From a virus, in IMG/VR virus record IMGVR_UViG_3300025280_000205, positions 1 to 22,241 of that record: 22,241 nucleotides of DNA; one strand, 5' to 3'. Of this stretch, positions 1-5,983 are shown piece after piece. A program made the position numbers and the translations under genes. The stretch's first letter is position 1; every line of letters starts with the position of its first letter. The notes below the pieces were generated by a model. That model was given only the letters and a program-made list of their open reading frames with translations. It had not been told where the DNA came from and did not search any database.

Positions 1-1
1 A

Positions 2-343
2 ACTGTGATAGTGAATGATGTAGAGCAGGCACACACACATCCTGTGCTTGATAATTATAACAAGACTATTGACCAACCTAATGCTTTTGAAATTAACACA
101 AGCATACAGAGGTGTCTTGTAAAGGCTATTGCTTTACATGGTCTTGGAATACACATATATGCTGGAGAGGATTTACCACCAAGTCCTCCAATAGATGCAT
201 CACAGCAAAAGAAATTGTTAACATTACTTGAAAAGCAAAACAAGGACGAAGGTGTGATTAATGTGGTAATGGGGCAGATAGGTAATGGAACAATCAATCA
301 GGGTAATTTCCAAAAAGCTTTGGAACATTACGAAAGTAAATAA
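2..343 (+). CDS. Single-strand annealing protein, Sak3/DUF1071 type, C-terminal part (5' truncated by window edge)
   Basis: The frame is open to the left edge, so this is the tail of a gene starting outside the window; the GTG at 5 is probably internal. The visible 113 residues look like the conserved C-terminal half of DUF1071/Sak3 single-strand annealing proteins. A segment PVLDNYNKTI matches the family's 'PVMDxxNKxI' pattern. After it come an 'INTSIQRCLVKAIALHGLG' helix and 'IYAGEDLP', which is close to a family signature. These proteins bind ssDNA and anneal complementary strands during phage recombination. The next gene encodes an SSB-like protein, a common partner. The poorly conserved end (QQKKLLTLL onward) is helical. 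The family call rests on remembered motifs, not on a search. Confidence 0.7.
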   Translation, partial: TVIVNDVEQAHTHPVLDNYNKTIDQPNAFEINTSIQRCLVKAIALHGLGIHIYAGEDLPPSPPIDASQQKKLLTLLEKQNKDEGVINVVMGQIGNGTINQGNFQKALEHYESK

Positions 344-366
344 CAACAATAAAAAAGAGGATAATA

Positions 367-1002
367 ATGAGTACAATGACTGAAACATTGCAGGACGAGT
401 CGTTTTTCATTCCTAGTGAAGATGGTAATACGACAGAGACTAAGTACACTCCTAAAGTTGCAGGGGAATATTTAGGTCATATCACTAACCTCATCGAGAG
501 TGAGCGAGAGTTTGTTCGTGATGGCAGAACCTTAAAGGCAAAGATTTATAATTTTAAAATCCATGTCGCAAGTGAAAATGCTACCATGAAGTACACATAC
601 CAAGATAAACATGGAACTCAGCGTGAGCATGATGGAACATCTTATGTAGATTGGGACATCGTGGCTGATGGAGTGTTTAGGTTCTTAGAACCAAAGGAAG
701 GCGATACGTTTGAAAGTAATGCTACTGACAATCAACGCTATTCACGTTTTTGTGAAGCACTTGGTATAGAAACGAAACAAGAAGAAAGAACTGTAAATGG
801 TAAAACTGTTAAGGTTCATATTCTTCCATCAATCACAGCAGAGCAGATAAATGGAACTCCAGTTATAGCGGTAGTTGGACGTGGAAAAGACTGGGTTAAC
901 AATAAAGGCAAAACTGTTCCTTCATGGAGAGCTAAGTTCGTGAAAAGATGGGAAAGTGGTAAACGCTTATCTACAATGACTTCTGATGATCTTCCATTCT
1001 AA
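367..1002 (+). CDS. Single-stranded DNA-binding (SSB-like) protein
   Basis: This 211-residue protein ends in SDDLPF, the acidic C-terminal tail by which bacterial and phage SSBs recruit partner proteins. The body is rich in alternating beta-type stretches, such as GEYLGHITNLIESEREFV and LKAKIYNFKIHV, which would fit an OB-type fold. I see no textbook OB-fold signature, so the fold is inferred. The start is ATG 367 with AGAGG about ten bases upstream. It lies 23 bases after the annealing-protein gene, in the same direction, and its TAA overlaps the ATG of the small HTH gene as TAATG. The likely role is coating ssDNA in phage replication and recombination. It is longer than typical SSBs, mainly through an N-terminal extension. 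Confidence 0.6.
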   Translation: MSTMTETLQDESFFIPSEDGNTTETKYTPKVAGEYLGHITNLIESEREFVRDGRTLKAKIYNFKIHVASENATMKYTYQDKHGTQREHDGTSYVDWDIVADGVFRFLEPKEGDTFESNATDNQRYSRFCEALGIETKQEERTVNGKTVKVHILPSITAEQINGTPVIAVVGRGKDWVNNKGKTVPSWRAKFVKRWESGKRLSTMTSDDLPF

Positions 1003-1124
1003 TGACTGTAAAGAAAAGATTAGCAAGGATACTTGTTAGGACGTTTAAGCGTAAACCTCACAGGGTTGCAAAGCTTTTAGGTATAAGCAGAGCAACTGTA
1101 TATAGGTATATACAAAACTCATAG
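1002..1124 (+). CDS. 40-residue helix-turn-helix protein (Fis-type HTH)
   Basis: A 40-residue basic protein starts at the ATG sharing the final A of the preceding stop (TAATG), which suggests translational coupling to the SSB-like gene. Residues about 23-38 (RVAKLLGISRATVYRYI) are a clear helix-turn-helix: a small residue in helix 1, the 'LGIS' turn and a recognition helix with R-A-T-x-Y. The pattern is closest to the Fis/HTH_8 domain at the end of NtrC-type activators and in resolvase-like tails. The whole protein is about one HTH_8 domain and nothing else. It probably binds DNA, as a small regulator or as an accessory factor. It could also be a relic of a larger DNA-binding protein. Confidence 0.65.
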   Translation: MTVKKRLARILVRTFKRKPHRVAKLLGISRATVYRYIQNS

Positions 1125-1147
1125 TATATTGGGTTATGCTATAGTTA

Positions 1148-1177
1148 GCAGGGGGGTGCATTGGAGTACTCCCCTGC
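1148..1177 (+). promoter_or_regulatory. GC-rich RNA hairpin between the HTH gene and the next small gene
   Basis: GCAGGGG (1148-1154) and CCCCTGC (1171-1177) are perfect inverted repeats. The pairing can extend inward through G-C, T-A and wobble pairs, leaving a short loop. This GC-rich stem stands out in a strongly AT-rich stretch and sits six bases before the ATG at 1184. No T-run follows, so it is not a standard intrinsic terminator. It may be an RNA processing or attenuation structure, or may modulate initiation at 1184. An extended -10-like TGCTATAGT lies just upstream (1137-1145) but has no convincing -35 box. Confidence 0.4.
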
Positions 1178-1183
1178 ATTAAT

Positions 1184-1315
1184 ATGAAGAAAAATCTACA
1201 AAAAATAATGAATAAAAAGTCTGCAAGAAAAAAATTAGAATGGGCACGAAAGAAACGTAACCAAAGAAAAACACCATACCCTTTTGGGTTTGAATATAAT
1301 AAGGAGAGAAAATGA
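1184..1315 (+). CDS. Small, very basic hypothetical protein (43 aa)
   Basis: An ATG-started frame of 43 codons whose TGA overlaps the next gene's start as ATGA (1312-1315), as is common in this cassette. The product is extremely rich in lysine and arginine, with clusters such as KKSARKK and ARKKRNQRK, and has an aromatic end (PYPFGFEY). Such a charge suggests nucleic-acid binding, but no domain is recognised. The ribosome site is poor; a GGAG lies in the hairpin loop about 18 bases upstream. The coupling overlap is the main support for the gene. It could be non-coding leader sequence. Confidence 0.45.
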   Translation: MKKNLQKIMNKKSARKKLEWARKKRNQRKTPYPFGFEYNKERK

Positions 1316-1566
1316 AAAGAAGTAACCTGCCACCAGATGATGGTGGTATAAATGATTGGGGTTTGACCTATAATACAGATTATGCAGTTTCAGCTAGAAA
1401 AAAAAGAGACAATGACAGATTATCTTTTTCTGTTAAGCTTTGTCCTTCTTGTAATACAGCATATGAATTAGTCTTGAATCAATACAAGCAAGAATCACAG
1501 GTGCATTATTATAACCACTTTTATAAAAGAGGCTTGCATAAGCAAACGTGTCCAAAATGTATGTAG
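1312..1566 (+). CDS. Small zinc-ribbon protein
   Basis: This 84-residue protein has two CxxC knuckles, C44-x2-C47 (CPSC) and C80-x2-C83 (CPKC), spaced as in a zinc ribbon. The C-terminal half, with 'YKRGLHKQTCPKC', resembles small phage zinc-ribbon proteins I have seen in aquatic phages, though I cannot name the family. The start is ATG 1312 with AAGGAGAG a few bases upstream, a strong ribosome site. It is tied to the previous frame by ATGA and overlaps the next by ten bases. A role in binding nucleic acid or a protein partner is likely, but the exact function is unknown. Confidence 0.65.
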   Translation: MKRSNLPPDDGGINDWGLTYNTDYAVSARKKRDNDRLSFSVKLCPSCNTAYELVLNQYKQESQVHYYNHFYKRGLHKQTCPKCM

Positions 1567-1706
1567 ATGAATTTACAGAAATTATAAAAGGATTACAAGA
1601 TGTTGTGTCATCTCTGCACAGAGAAAATAGAGAGCTAAAGAAAGAGATAGATGTTATCAGTGAAATTCTTCATGCCCATTTACCTGTAATTGAGGAGAAA
1701 AAATGA
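1557..1706 (+). CDS. Small coiled-coil hypothetical protein (49 aa)
   Basis: A 49-codon frame starts at ATG 1557, inside the last codons of the zinc-ribbon gene, and ends in TGA at 1704-1706, which overlaps the next ATG (1703). The product is almost wholly helical with hydrophobic residues at heptad spacing (for example LHRENRELKKEIDVISEIL). It should form a short coiled coil and probably a dimer. Translation is likely coupled to the upstream gene, since the start lies ten bases before that gene ends. No family is recognised. Confidence 0.55.
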   Translation: MYVDEFTEIIKGLQDVVSSLHRENRELKKEIDVISEILHAHLPVIEEKK

Positions 1707-1855
1707 CTAAGAAAGAAATAGTAAACATCTGGTACGAAACCCAGGTTGGTCACTATAAAAAATGCAGAGAAAAACAACTTGAGTTCTCTGATATAATGTG
1801 GAAACTATATGAAGAACTATATGAAGGGGTAAACGATGAACACAAAGATACTTGA
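1703..1855 (+). CDS. Small hypothetical protein (50 aa)
   Basis: A 50-codon frame starts at ATG 1703 (ATGA overlap with the upstream stop). GGAG lies about ten bases upstream in TTGAGGAGAAAAA, a good ribosome site. The product is charged and helical with several aromatics (NIWYETQVGHY, IMWKLYEELYEG). It overlaps the MazG-like gene by 20 bases, whose ribosome site AAGGGG lies within its 3' end. The chain of couplings supports real translation. No known domain is recognised. Confidence 0.5.
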   Translation: MTKKEIVNIWYETQVGHYKKCREKQLEFSDIMWKLYEELYEGVNDEHKDT

Positions 1856-2039
1856 CTTAATAGAAGAAAGGCTGATAATTGGTGAAAGAAAATATGGCAA
1901 TGAAAATGTTATAAATGATGGTAGAGATTTTGTTCAGGAAGCACTTGAAGAAGCACTTGATTGTGCAGTATATTTAGCAGCTAAATTAATCGAAATAAAA
2001 AACAAAAGAAAGGAAGATATAGAATGGGAAGAGCAATAG
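1836..2039 (+). CDS. Short MazG-like (all-alpha NTP pyrophosphohydrolase-type) protein
   Basis: The 67 residues include ERKYGNENVIN, then a helix with EALEEALDCAVYLAAKLIEI. An 'RxxKYG' segment followed by a helix with E-x2-E-E-x2-D and a 'YLAAxLI' end is seen in many short phage proteins related to the all-alpha NTP-PPase (MazG) superfamily. Those enzymes hydrolyse NTPs or dNTPs to monophosphates. Here only one acidic helix is clear (E35, E38, E39, D42), and the protein is shorter than true MazG domains, so activity is doubtful. The start is ATG 1836, preceded by AAGGGG. It overlaps both neighbours. The alternative is a helical structural protein without catalysis. Confidence 0.45.
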   Translation: MNTKILDLIEERLIIGERKYGNENVINDGRDFVQEALEEALDCAVYLAAKLIEIKNKRKEDIEWEEQ

Positions 2040-2275
2040 ATGTAGACAACAGACTTGATGGTCATGGCAACAGACTTGATGGTCATGGCAACAGGCTTGA
2101 TGACTACGAAAGAAGATTGAAACTAGTAGAAGATGCCTTAGAAGAAATGGTACAGACAAGAGTGCATCACGTAGACCTTCATGATAAAGAAGAGTTTACA
2201 CCGCCAGTTGGTAAACGTAAAATAACTACAAAAAGAAAGACTGTCGTAATTGAAAAAGATAACGCAGAGGCTTAG
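2024..2275 (+). CDS. Small coiled-coil protein with tandem heptad repeats
   Basis: This 83-residue protein begins with exact tandem heptads NRLDGHG-NRLDGHG, then NRLDDYERRLKLVEDALEEM, at residues 9-35. Leucine at the same register in each heptad predicts a parallel coiled coil. The second half is basic with KRKITTKRKTVVIEK. The start is ATG 2024 with AAGGAAG about 10 bases upstream, overlapping the MazG-like gene by 16 bases. The repeat-built N-terminus suggests an oligomer whose length can vary by repeat slippage. No function can be given from the sequence. Confidence 0.6.
   Translation: MGRAIDVDNRLDGHGNRLDGHGNRLDDYERRLKLVEDALEEMVQTRVHHVDLHDKEEFTPPVGKRKITTKRKTVVIEKDNAEA
2048..2104 (+). repeat. 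21-bp tandem repeat, about 2.7 copies, coding for heptads
   Basis: Two identical 21-base units (2048-2068 and 2069-2089; AACAGACTTGATGGTCATGG plus C) are followed by a partial third copy from 2090 with an A-to-G change. The period equals seven codons, so copy-number change keeps the frame and the coiled-coil register. The near identity at DNA level suggests a recent duplication. Confidence 0.9.
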
Positions 2276-2295
2276 GGACTACCTAAGAAAGAAGT

Positions 2296-2586
2296 ATGGG
2301 TCTGACGATTATTTCACTACTAGAAGAGAAGCCATTTTATCCTTACGTCTGCGGTATGTGCCAGGTCGCTACAAGAAAAAATAAATTCTTTTGGAAAAGC
2401 TGGTTTACAGGAGATGAATTAAGTATATGTAGAGAGTGTGCGTACAGAGAGAAGTATGGAACTAAAGGAATGATTAAGGCAAAAAAGGAGAAGTTACTTG
2501 AAAAAGAAGGCGACAAAGCAACAAACACAAAAAGTCTTGGAAGGACTTATTGGAGACATACAAGCCATCTTTCACAGGATGGTTAA
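2296..2586 (+). CDS. Small zinc-finger protein
   Basis: The 96 residues carry two knuckles, C19-x2-C22 (CGMC) and C45-x2-C48 (CREC), about 22 residues apart with aromatics between (FFWKSWF). This fits a C4 zinc ribbon. A lysine-rich helix follows. The last 30 or so residues share DNA with the next gene in another frame and look less protein-like, so the functional part probably ends near residue 70. The start is ATG 2296, since an in-frame stop lies at 2284. The ribosome site is modest (AAGAAAGAAG). No specific family is recognised. Confidence 0.55.
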   Translation: MGLTIISLLEEKPFYPYVCGMCQVATRKNKFFWKSWFTGDELSICRECAYREKYGTKGMIKAKKEKLLEKEGDKATNTKSLGRTYWRHTSHLSQDG

Positions 2587-2695
2587 TACCGAACATGTTG
2601 TTGGACTATACATAGAATACAAGGGAGATGAAGGTGGCTTTAATAAATTTTTAGAAGATAGGGCAAAGAAGAATGAAGCCGACAGTAAAAAGTGA
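2498..2695 (+). CDS. Small hypothetical protein with TTG start (65 aa)
   Basis: The gene starts at TTG 2498. AAAAAAGGAG lies eight bases upstream, one of the strongest Shine-Dalgarno sites in the cassette, and it decides the start. The protein has a basic N-terminus and then a compact helical domain (QKVLEGLIGDIQAIFHRM, VVGLYIEYKGDEGGFNKFL). It overlaps the zinc-finger gene by 89 bases, an unusually long overlap, and the next gene by 23. The hydrophobic patterning looks like a real fold. No function is recognised. Confidence 0.55.
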   Translation: MKKKATKQQTQKVLEGLIGDIQAIFHRMVNTEHVVGLYIEYKGDEGGFNKFLEDRAKKNEADSKK

Positions 2696-3044
2696 GCTTG
2701 ATTTTGTATATATAACTTCAGCAGGCACAAGGTATTTAAACAGGTTAGATGCTCTTTGTGCAGAAGGATCAATACAACAAGCAAGAGAATTTAAACAAAC
2801 AAAACAGGAGAGAATAATGGATTATATAGAGGTAATGCTGAAAGTATTTAGTGATAAGAATTGGGGAGTTTATTATAGAAGTGAACCAATGCACACATTA
2901 AGTATGCAGGAAGGTGCAGCTCTTTATAAAATTAATGAAGTCGATGAAGACGAAGTTGAAAGGGTAATAAAAGGGGCAATAGAAGAATGTTTGCAGACAA
3001 AGTACCAGAGTTCAGAACAAACCAAGAACGACAATACTGGATAA
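2673..3044 (+). CDS. Hypothetical protein with possible internal start
   Basis: From ATG 2673 the frame gives 123 residues. Residues 11-33 (FVYITSAGTRYLNRLDALCAEG) look like a 'YIT-x-DG-x-x-FL-x-x-x-EA' module found in many small phage proteins of unknown function. The rest is helical with acidic stretches (EVDEDEVERVIKGAIEECL). The ribosome site at 2673 is weak. An in-frame ATG at 2817 (residue 49) has a strong AGGAG seven bases upstream and would give a 75-residue product. Both forms may be made. The gene overlaps its neighbours on both sides. Confidence 0.5.
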   Translation: MKPTVKSELDFVYITSAGTRYLNRLDALCAEGSIQQAREFKQTKQERIMDYIEVMLKVFSDKNWGVYYRSEPMHTLSMQEGAALYKINEVDEDEVERVIKGAIEECLQTKYQSSEQTKNDNTG

Positions 3045-3193
3045 TATCTTTTTACGAATCACAGATAAAGAGTTTCCTTAAAAACGCAGGCAAGGAGACT
3101 ATAAATGGCGTAAAAATAACATCAAGGCTGATAAAAGTTACGATGGAGAGATATACTAGGTTATTGGAGAAATATAGTGCTACTAATTGGTGA
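2987..3193 (+). CDS. Small hypothetical helical protein (68 aa)
   Basis: A 68-residue frame starts at ATG 2987 and overlaps the preceding gene by 58 bases; AAAAGGGG lies about 14 bases upstream. The product is helical and basic with aromatics (RQYWIISFYESQIKSFL, TMERYTRLLEKY). The hydrophobic pattern is regular, as in a folded helical bundle. It overlaps the methyltransferase start by 17 bases, so the two are probably co-translated. No family is recognised. Confidence 0.5.
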   Translation: MFADKVPEFRTNQERQYWIISFYESQIKSFLKNAGKETINGVKITSRLIKVTMERYTRLLEKYSATNW

Positions 3194-4085
3194 CTGTTTT
3201 GAAAAGGTAAAAGAAATTGAAGAAAGTTCCGTACAAGCAATAATTACATCCCCCCCTTATTGGGGTCTTAGAGATTATGATAGTGATGGGCAACTTGGAG
3301 ATGAAGATACTCCTGAAGAATTTGCACAAAAATTAACCCTGTTTTTTAGAGCATGTAAACGTGTACTTAAAGATGACGGTACATTGTGGGTAAACATTGG
3401 AGATACATACTTTGGTGCTAAAGGTGGGCATTGGGAAGGTGGTAACTCTATTACAAATGATGAAACAGGTGGAGAATATAGGATGCAACGTAAAGCTCCA
3501 CCAAAACATGTACGATTAAAAACTAAAGACTTATGTGGTGTTCCTTGGATGTTAGCATTCTTACTACAATCTGATGGTTGGTATCTAAGGCAAGACATAA
3601 TATGGCATAAACCTAACCCTATGCCTGAGGCTGTTAAAGATAGGTGCGTAAAATCTCACGAATACATATTTCTATTATCATTAAAACCTCATTACTATTT
3701 TGACTATAAGGCTATACAGGAAAAGGCTATTTATGTAGGTGATAATAGAGCATCACGTGGAGACAGTCGTAGAGATGTAGACCTTGCTGCTAGCATGGCA
3801 GCTGAATCGCAGCCAACAGGAGAGTTTAGAAACAAACGTAGTGTGTGGTCAATAAATACAGCACAATCTAGAGAAGCACATTTTGCGGTATTCCCCGAAA
3901 AGATACCAGAGCTATGTATAAAGGCAGGAAGTAGAGAAGGAGATACTGTTCTTGATCCTTTTATGGGTAGTGGAACGACAGCATCAGTTGCACAAAGACT
4001 TGGGAGGAAGTGGATTGGGATTGAATTAAATGATGACTATGCAAGATTTATTAACACCAAGACAGCACAGAAGGAATTATTTTAA
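3177..4085 (+). CDS. DNA methyltransferase (N4-cytosine/N6-adenine type, orphan)
   Basis: This is a 302-residue SAM-dependent DNA amino-methyltransferase. Motif IV, TSPPYWGLRDY, is at residues 24-34 and the SAM-binding motif I, DPFMGSGT, at 260-267, followed by the GRKWIGIELNDDY strand (motif II). Motif IV comes before motif I, which is the beta-class order. SPPY suggests N4-cytosine, but related phage enzymes methylate N6-adenine, so the target base is open. The start is GTG 3177 with TTGGAG eight bases upstream. No restriction endonuclease is nearby, so it probably protects phage DNA from host restriction or marks it for regulation. The middle (about 100-240) likely carries target recognition. 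It is the usual length for the family. Confidence 0.9.
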   Translation: MLLIGDCFEKVKEIEESSVQAIITSPPYWGLRDYDSDGQLGDEDTPEEFAQKLTLFFRACKRVLKDDGTLWVNIGDTYFGAKGGHWEGGNSITNDETGGEYRMQRKAPPKHVRLKTKDLCGVPWMLAFLLQSDGWYLRQDIIWHKPNPMPEAVKDRCVKSHEYIFLLSLKPHYYFDYKAIQEKAIYVGDNRASRGDSRRDVDLAASMAAESQPTGEFRNKRSVWSINTAQSREAHFAVFPEKIPELCIKAGSREGDTVLDPFMGSGTTASVAQRLGRKWIGIELNDDYARFINTKTAQKELF

Positions 4086-4086
4086 T

Positions 4087-5424
4087 ATGACAGAAGAGAG
4101 AAACATAGAAATGACTGTCATTGGAACGCTTATAGGTTCACCAGATAGATATAATGATGTAGCAAAATACATATTAGATAACAGTGTTTGGAGTGACGTA
4201 AGATGTAGAAGATTGTGGAATCTAATCTCTGGCATGATAAAAAGAAGAGAACACGTTGACTCTATAACGATAGTAGCATCTCTTGAAACAGAAGATAAGA
4301 TGCTTGGAGTAGATAGTGTATATATAGTAGACTGTGTTGAGAATCGTGGCTTAGATACTGCTGTTGAAGTATATGCTAAAAAGATGTATGAAAAGCATTT
4401 ACTTGGACTTGTAGCAGAATCAGCAAGATCAATAGAGAAGAGTGCTAAAGAGAATACTGTCAATGCTTTAGATGTTTTAGTGAATGCTCATACACAGATT
4501 GGTGAGCTTATATCTTTAAGACCAGACAATACATTTGATATTAATGAGGCACTTGGAGATGCTATTGAATCCATAAGGAATACTGATAAACTACTTGTAA
4601 AGACAGGCTTTGAAAATATAGATAAGTTTGCAGGCGGACTTACAAGGGGAGAAATTACTATAGTTGGTGGCAGACCTGGACATGGTAAGTCAACAGTTCT
4701 TTTAAACTTACTTAGTAGTATCCTTAGTAGTGGAAAGAAAATAATTTTATTTAACAGGGAACTAACTAACGTTGAAGTATTAAAAAAGCTCTTAGCATTA
4801 GAGTCAGGAAAACTATCTTATGCATTAATACGGCAGGGAATATATGATGCAAACCAACTTAATGAACTTGACAATGCAAGAGAAATGATAGCAAAGAAAT
4901 ATAGCCCTGATAGATTTAGGATGTATGATAGCCTTAGAGATTTTGCATCATCTGCTACAGAGGTAAAGAAGTTTAAACCCGATGTTATTATTGATGACTA
5001 TATTCAACTCATAACACCAGCAGGTAAGGAAGACCAACGTAGACTTCAGCTTGAGCGAATAGTTAACGATTACAAATGGATTGCAAAAGAGTACAAATGC
5101 TCAGTAATATTAGCATCACAGCTTAATAGGGCATTGGAGACAAGAGGTAATCAAAGACCCCAGCTCTCTGATCTCGCAGAGTCAGGAGCAATAGAACAAG
5201 TTGCGGAGAACGTTTTCTTCGTGTTTTACCCCTACAAGCTAGACCAAAAACCAGAGAACAAACATAAGATGGTACTTGTAGCTGCTAAAGTTAGATATGG
5301 AGAAACAGGTAACATAGCTATGGCTTTTGATGGAGATAAGTGTAAAATATATAACTCAGAAGAAGAGCTGTTTTCTTCTAATACACCATTAAAGGAGATT
5401 ATAACTAGTGACTTGCCACTTTAA
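4087..5424 (+). CDS. dnaB: Replicative DNA helicase, DnaB family
   Basis: From ATG 4087 the protein has 445 residues. Upstream in-frame ATGs at 4030 and 4033 lie inside the methyltransferase gene. The chosen start has AAGGAA and begins directly with the DnaB N-terminal helical domain (MTEERNIEMTVIGTLIG). The RecA-like motor follows: Walker A GGRPGHGKST at 194-203, a Walker B-like VIIDDYIQL at 300-308, ASQLNR at 343-348, LSDLAESGAIEQVA at 360-373, and the arginine-finger region KVRYGETG at 401-408. The usual 'LEM' after the Walker A strand is replaced by NRELT, with the glutamate kept. It should unwind the phage replication fork. No primase is visible nearby. The protein ends in SDLPL, echoing the SSB tail. 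It overlaps the resolvase gene by 17 bases. Confidence 0.92.
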   Translation: MTEERNIEMTVIGTLIGSPDRYNDVAKYILDNSVWSDVRCRRLWNLISGMIKRREHVDSITIVASLETEDKMLGVDSVYIVDCVENRGLDTAVEVYAKKMYEKHLLGLVAESARSIEKSAKENTVNALDVLVNAHTQIGELISLRPDNTFDINEALGDAIESIRNTDKLLVKTGFENIDKFAGGLTRGEITIVGGRPGHGKSTVLLNLLSSILSSGKKIILFNRELTNVEVLKKLLALESGKLSYALIRQGIYDANQLNELDNAREMIAKKYSPDRFRMYDSLRDFASSATEVKKFKPDVIIDDYIQLITPAGKEDQRRLQLERIVNDYKWIAKEYKCSVILASQLNRALETRGNQRPQLSDLAESGAIEQVAENVFFVFYPYKLDQKPENKHKMVLVAAKVRYGETGNIAMAFDGDKCKIYNSEEELFSSNTPLKEIITSDLPL

Positions 5425-5896
5425 AGCACCATTTAAAAAGTGTATTGGAATAGACCCAGGAAAAAGCGGAGGTGTCGCAGTCATAGAAAAGGATGGGACT
5501 ACAAAAGTATATAAGTGTCCAACAACAGTTAAAGACATGGCATTACTTATTGGCATGTGTCTCAACGATGTCGCAGCATATAGAACTGCTGTATTCTTAG
5601 AAAAGGTATGGGCATTCCCAACTGATGCACGTAAGACAGCTTTTGTGTTTGGAACTAACTATGGACAATGGCAAGGAATACTTGCTTCACATGAATTAGA
5701 GATAAGGTATGTAACTCCAAAGGAATGGCAGGCACATTTTAATATAAAGAAGGGCTTACCTAAACAAGTTAGAAAGAAACAATTAAAAGATATAGCTATG
5801 AAAAGAAACCCTGAAACTAAAAAAATAACACTAAGTACAGCTGATGCATTACTTATAGCTATGTACGGAAAAGAGGCTATGTTAAGTGCTGGGTAG
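5408..5896 (+). CDS. RuvC-like Holliday junction resolvase (RNase H fold)
   Basis: The 162 residues begin with an RNase H-fold strand GIDPGKSGGVAVI, placing the first catalytic aspartate at D16. A buried strand with FLEKV gives E65, and STADALLIAMYGK gives D146. This D-E-D order and size match phage RuvC-like resolvases, which cut branched DNA during packaging and recombination. A fourth acidic residue is not obvious. The start is GTG 5408 with AAAGGAGA about nine bases upstream, inside the helicase 3' end. The position after annealing protein, SSB and helicase fits a recombination-dependent replication module. Confidence 0.82.
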   Translation: MTCHFKAPFKKCIGIDPGKSGGVAVIEKDGTTKVYKCPTTVKDMALLIGMCLNDVAAYRTAVFLEKVWAFPTDARKTAFVFGTNYGQWQGILASHELEIRYVTPKEWQAHFNIKKGLPKQVRKKQLKDIAMKRNPETKKITLSTADALLIAMYGKEAMLSAG

Positions 5897-5900
5897 GGTT

Positions 5901-5966
5901 ATGTACCAAAAAATAGAGAAAGTGGCTTATAGGGTACTATACGGAGCTTATCTGCTCCCATATTGA
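5901..5966 (+). CDS. Possible 21-residue micro-ORF
   Basis: In the 87-base gap after the resolvase gene, an ATG with GGTAGGG just upstream opens 21 codons (MYQKIEKVAYRVLYGAYLLP plus Y), hydrophobic and aromatic at the end. A small hairpin (GGAGC 5943-5947 with GCTCC 5954-5958) lies within it. It may be translated, or the gap may simply be the leader of the next gene. The evidence is thin. Confidence 0.2.
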   Translation: MYQKIEKVAYRVLYGAYLLPY

Positions 5967-5983
5967 CCTTCTAAAGCATAATA

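Noticed and set aside
1137-1145. TGCTATAGT as a stand-alone sigma70 promoter
   Set aside because: The -35 region at the proper distance (ACTCAT) is poor, so it is mentioned only with the hairpin.
4030-4086. Upstream start for the helicase (ATG 4030 or 4033)
   Set aside because: It would overlap the methyltransferase by 50 or more bases and add 18-19 residues not typical of DnaB; ATG 4087 has AAGGAA and starts at the domain.
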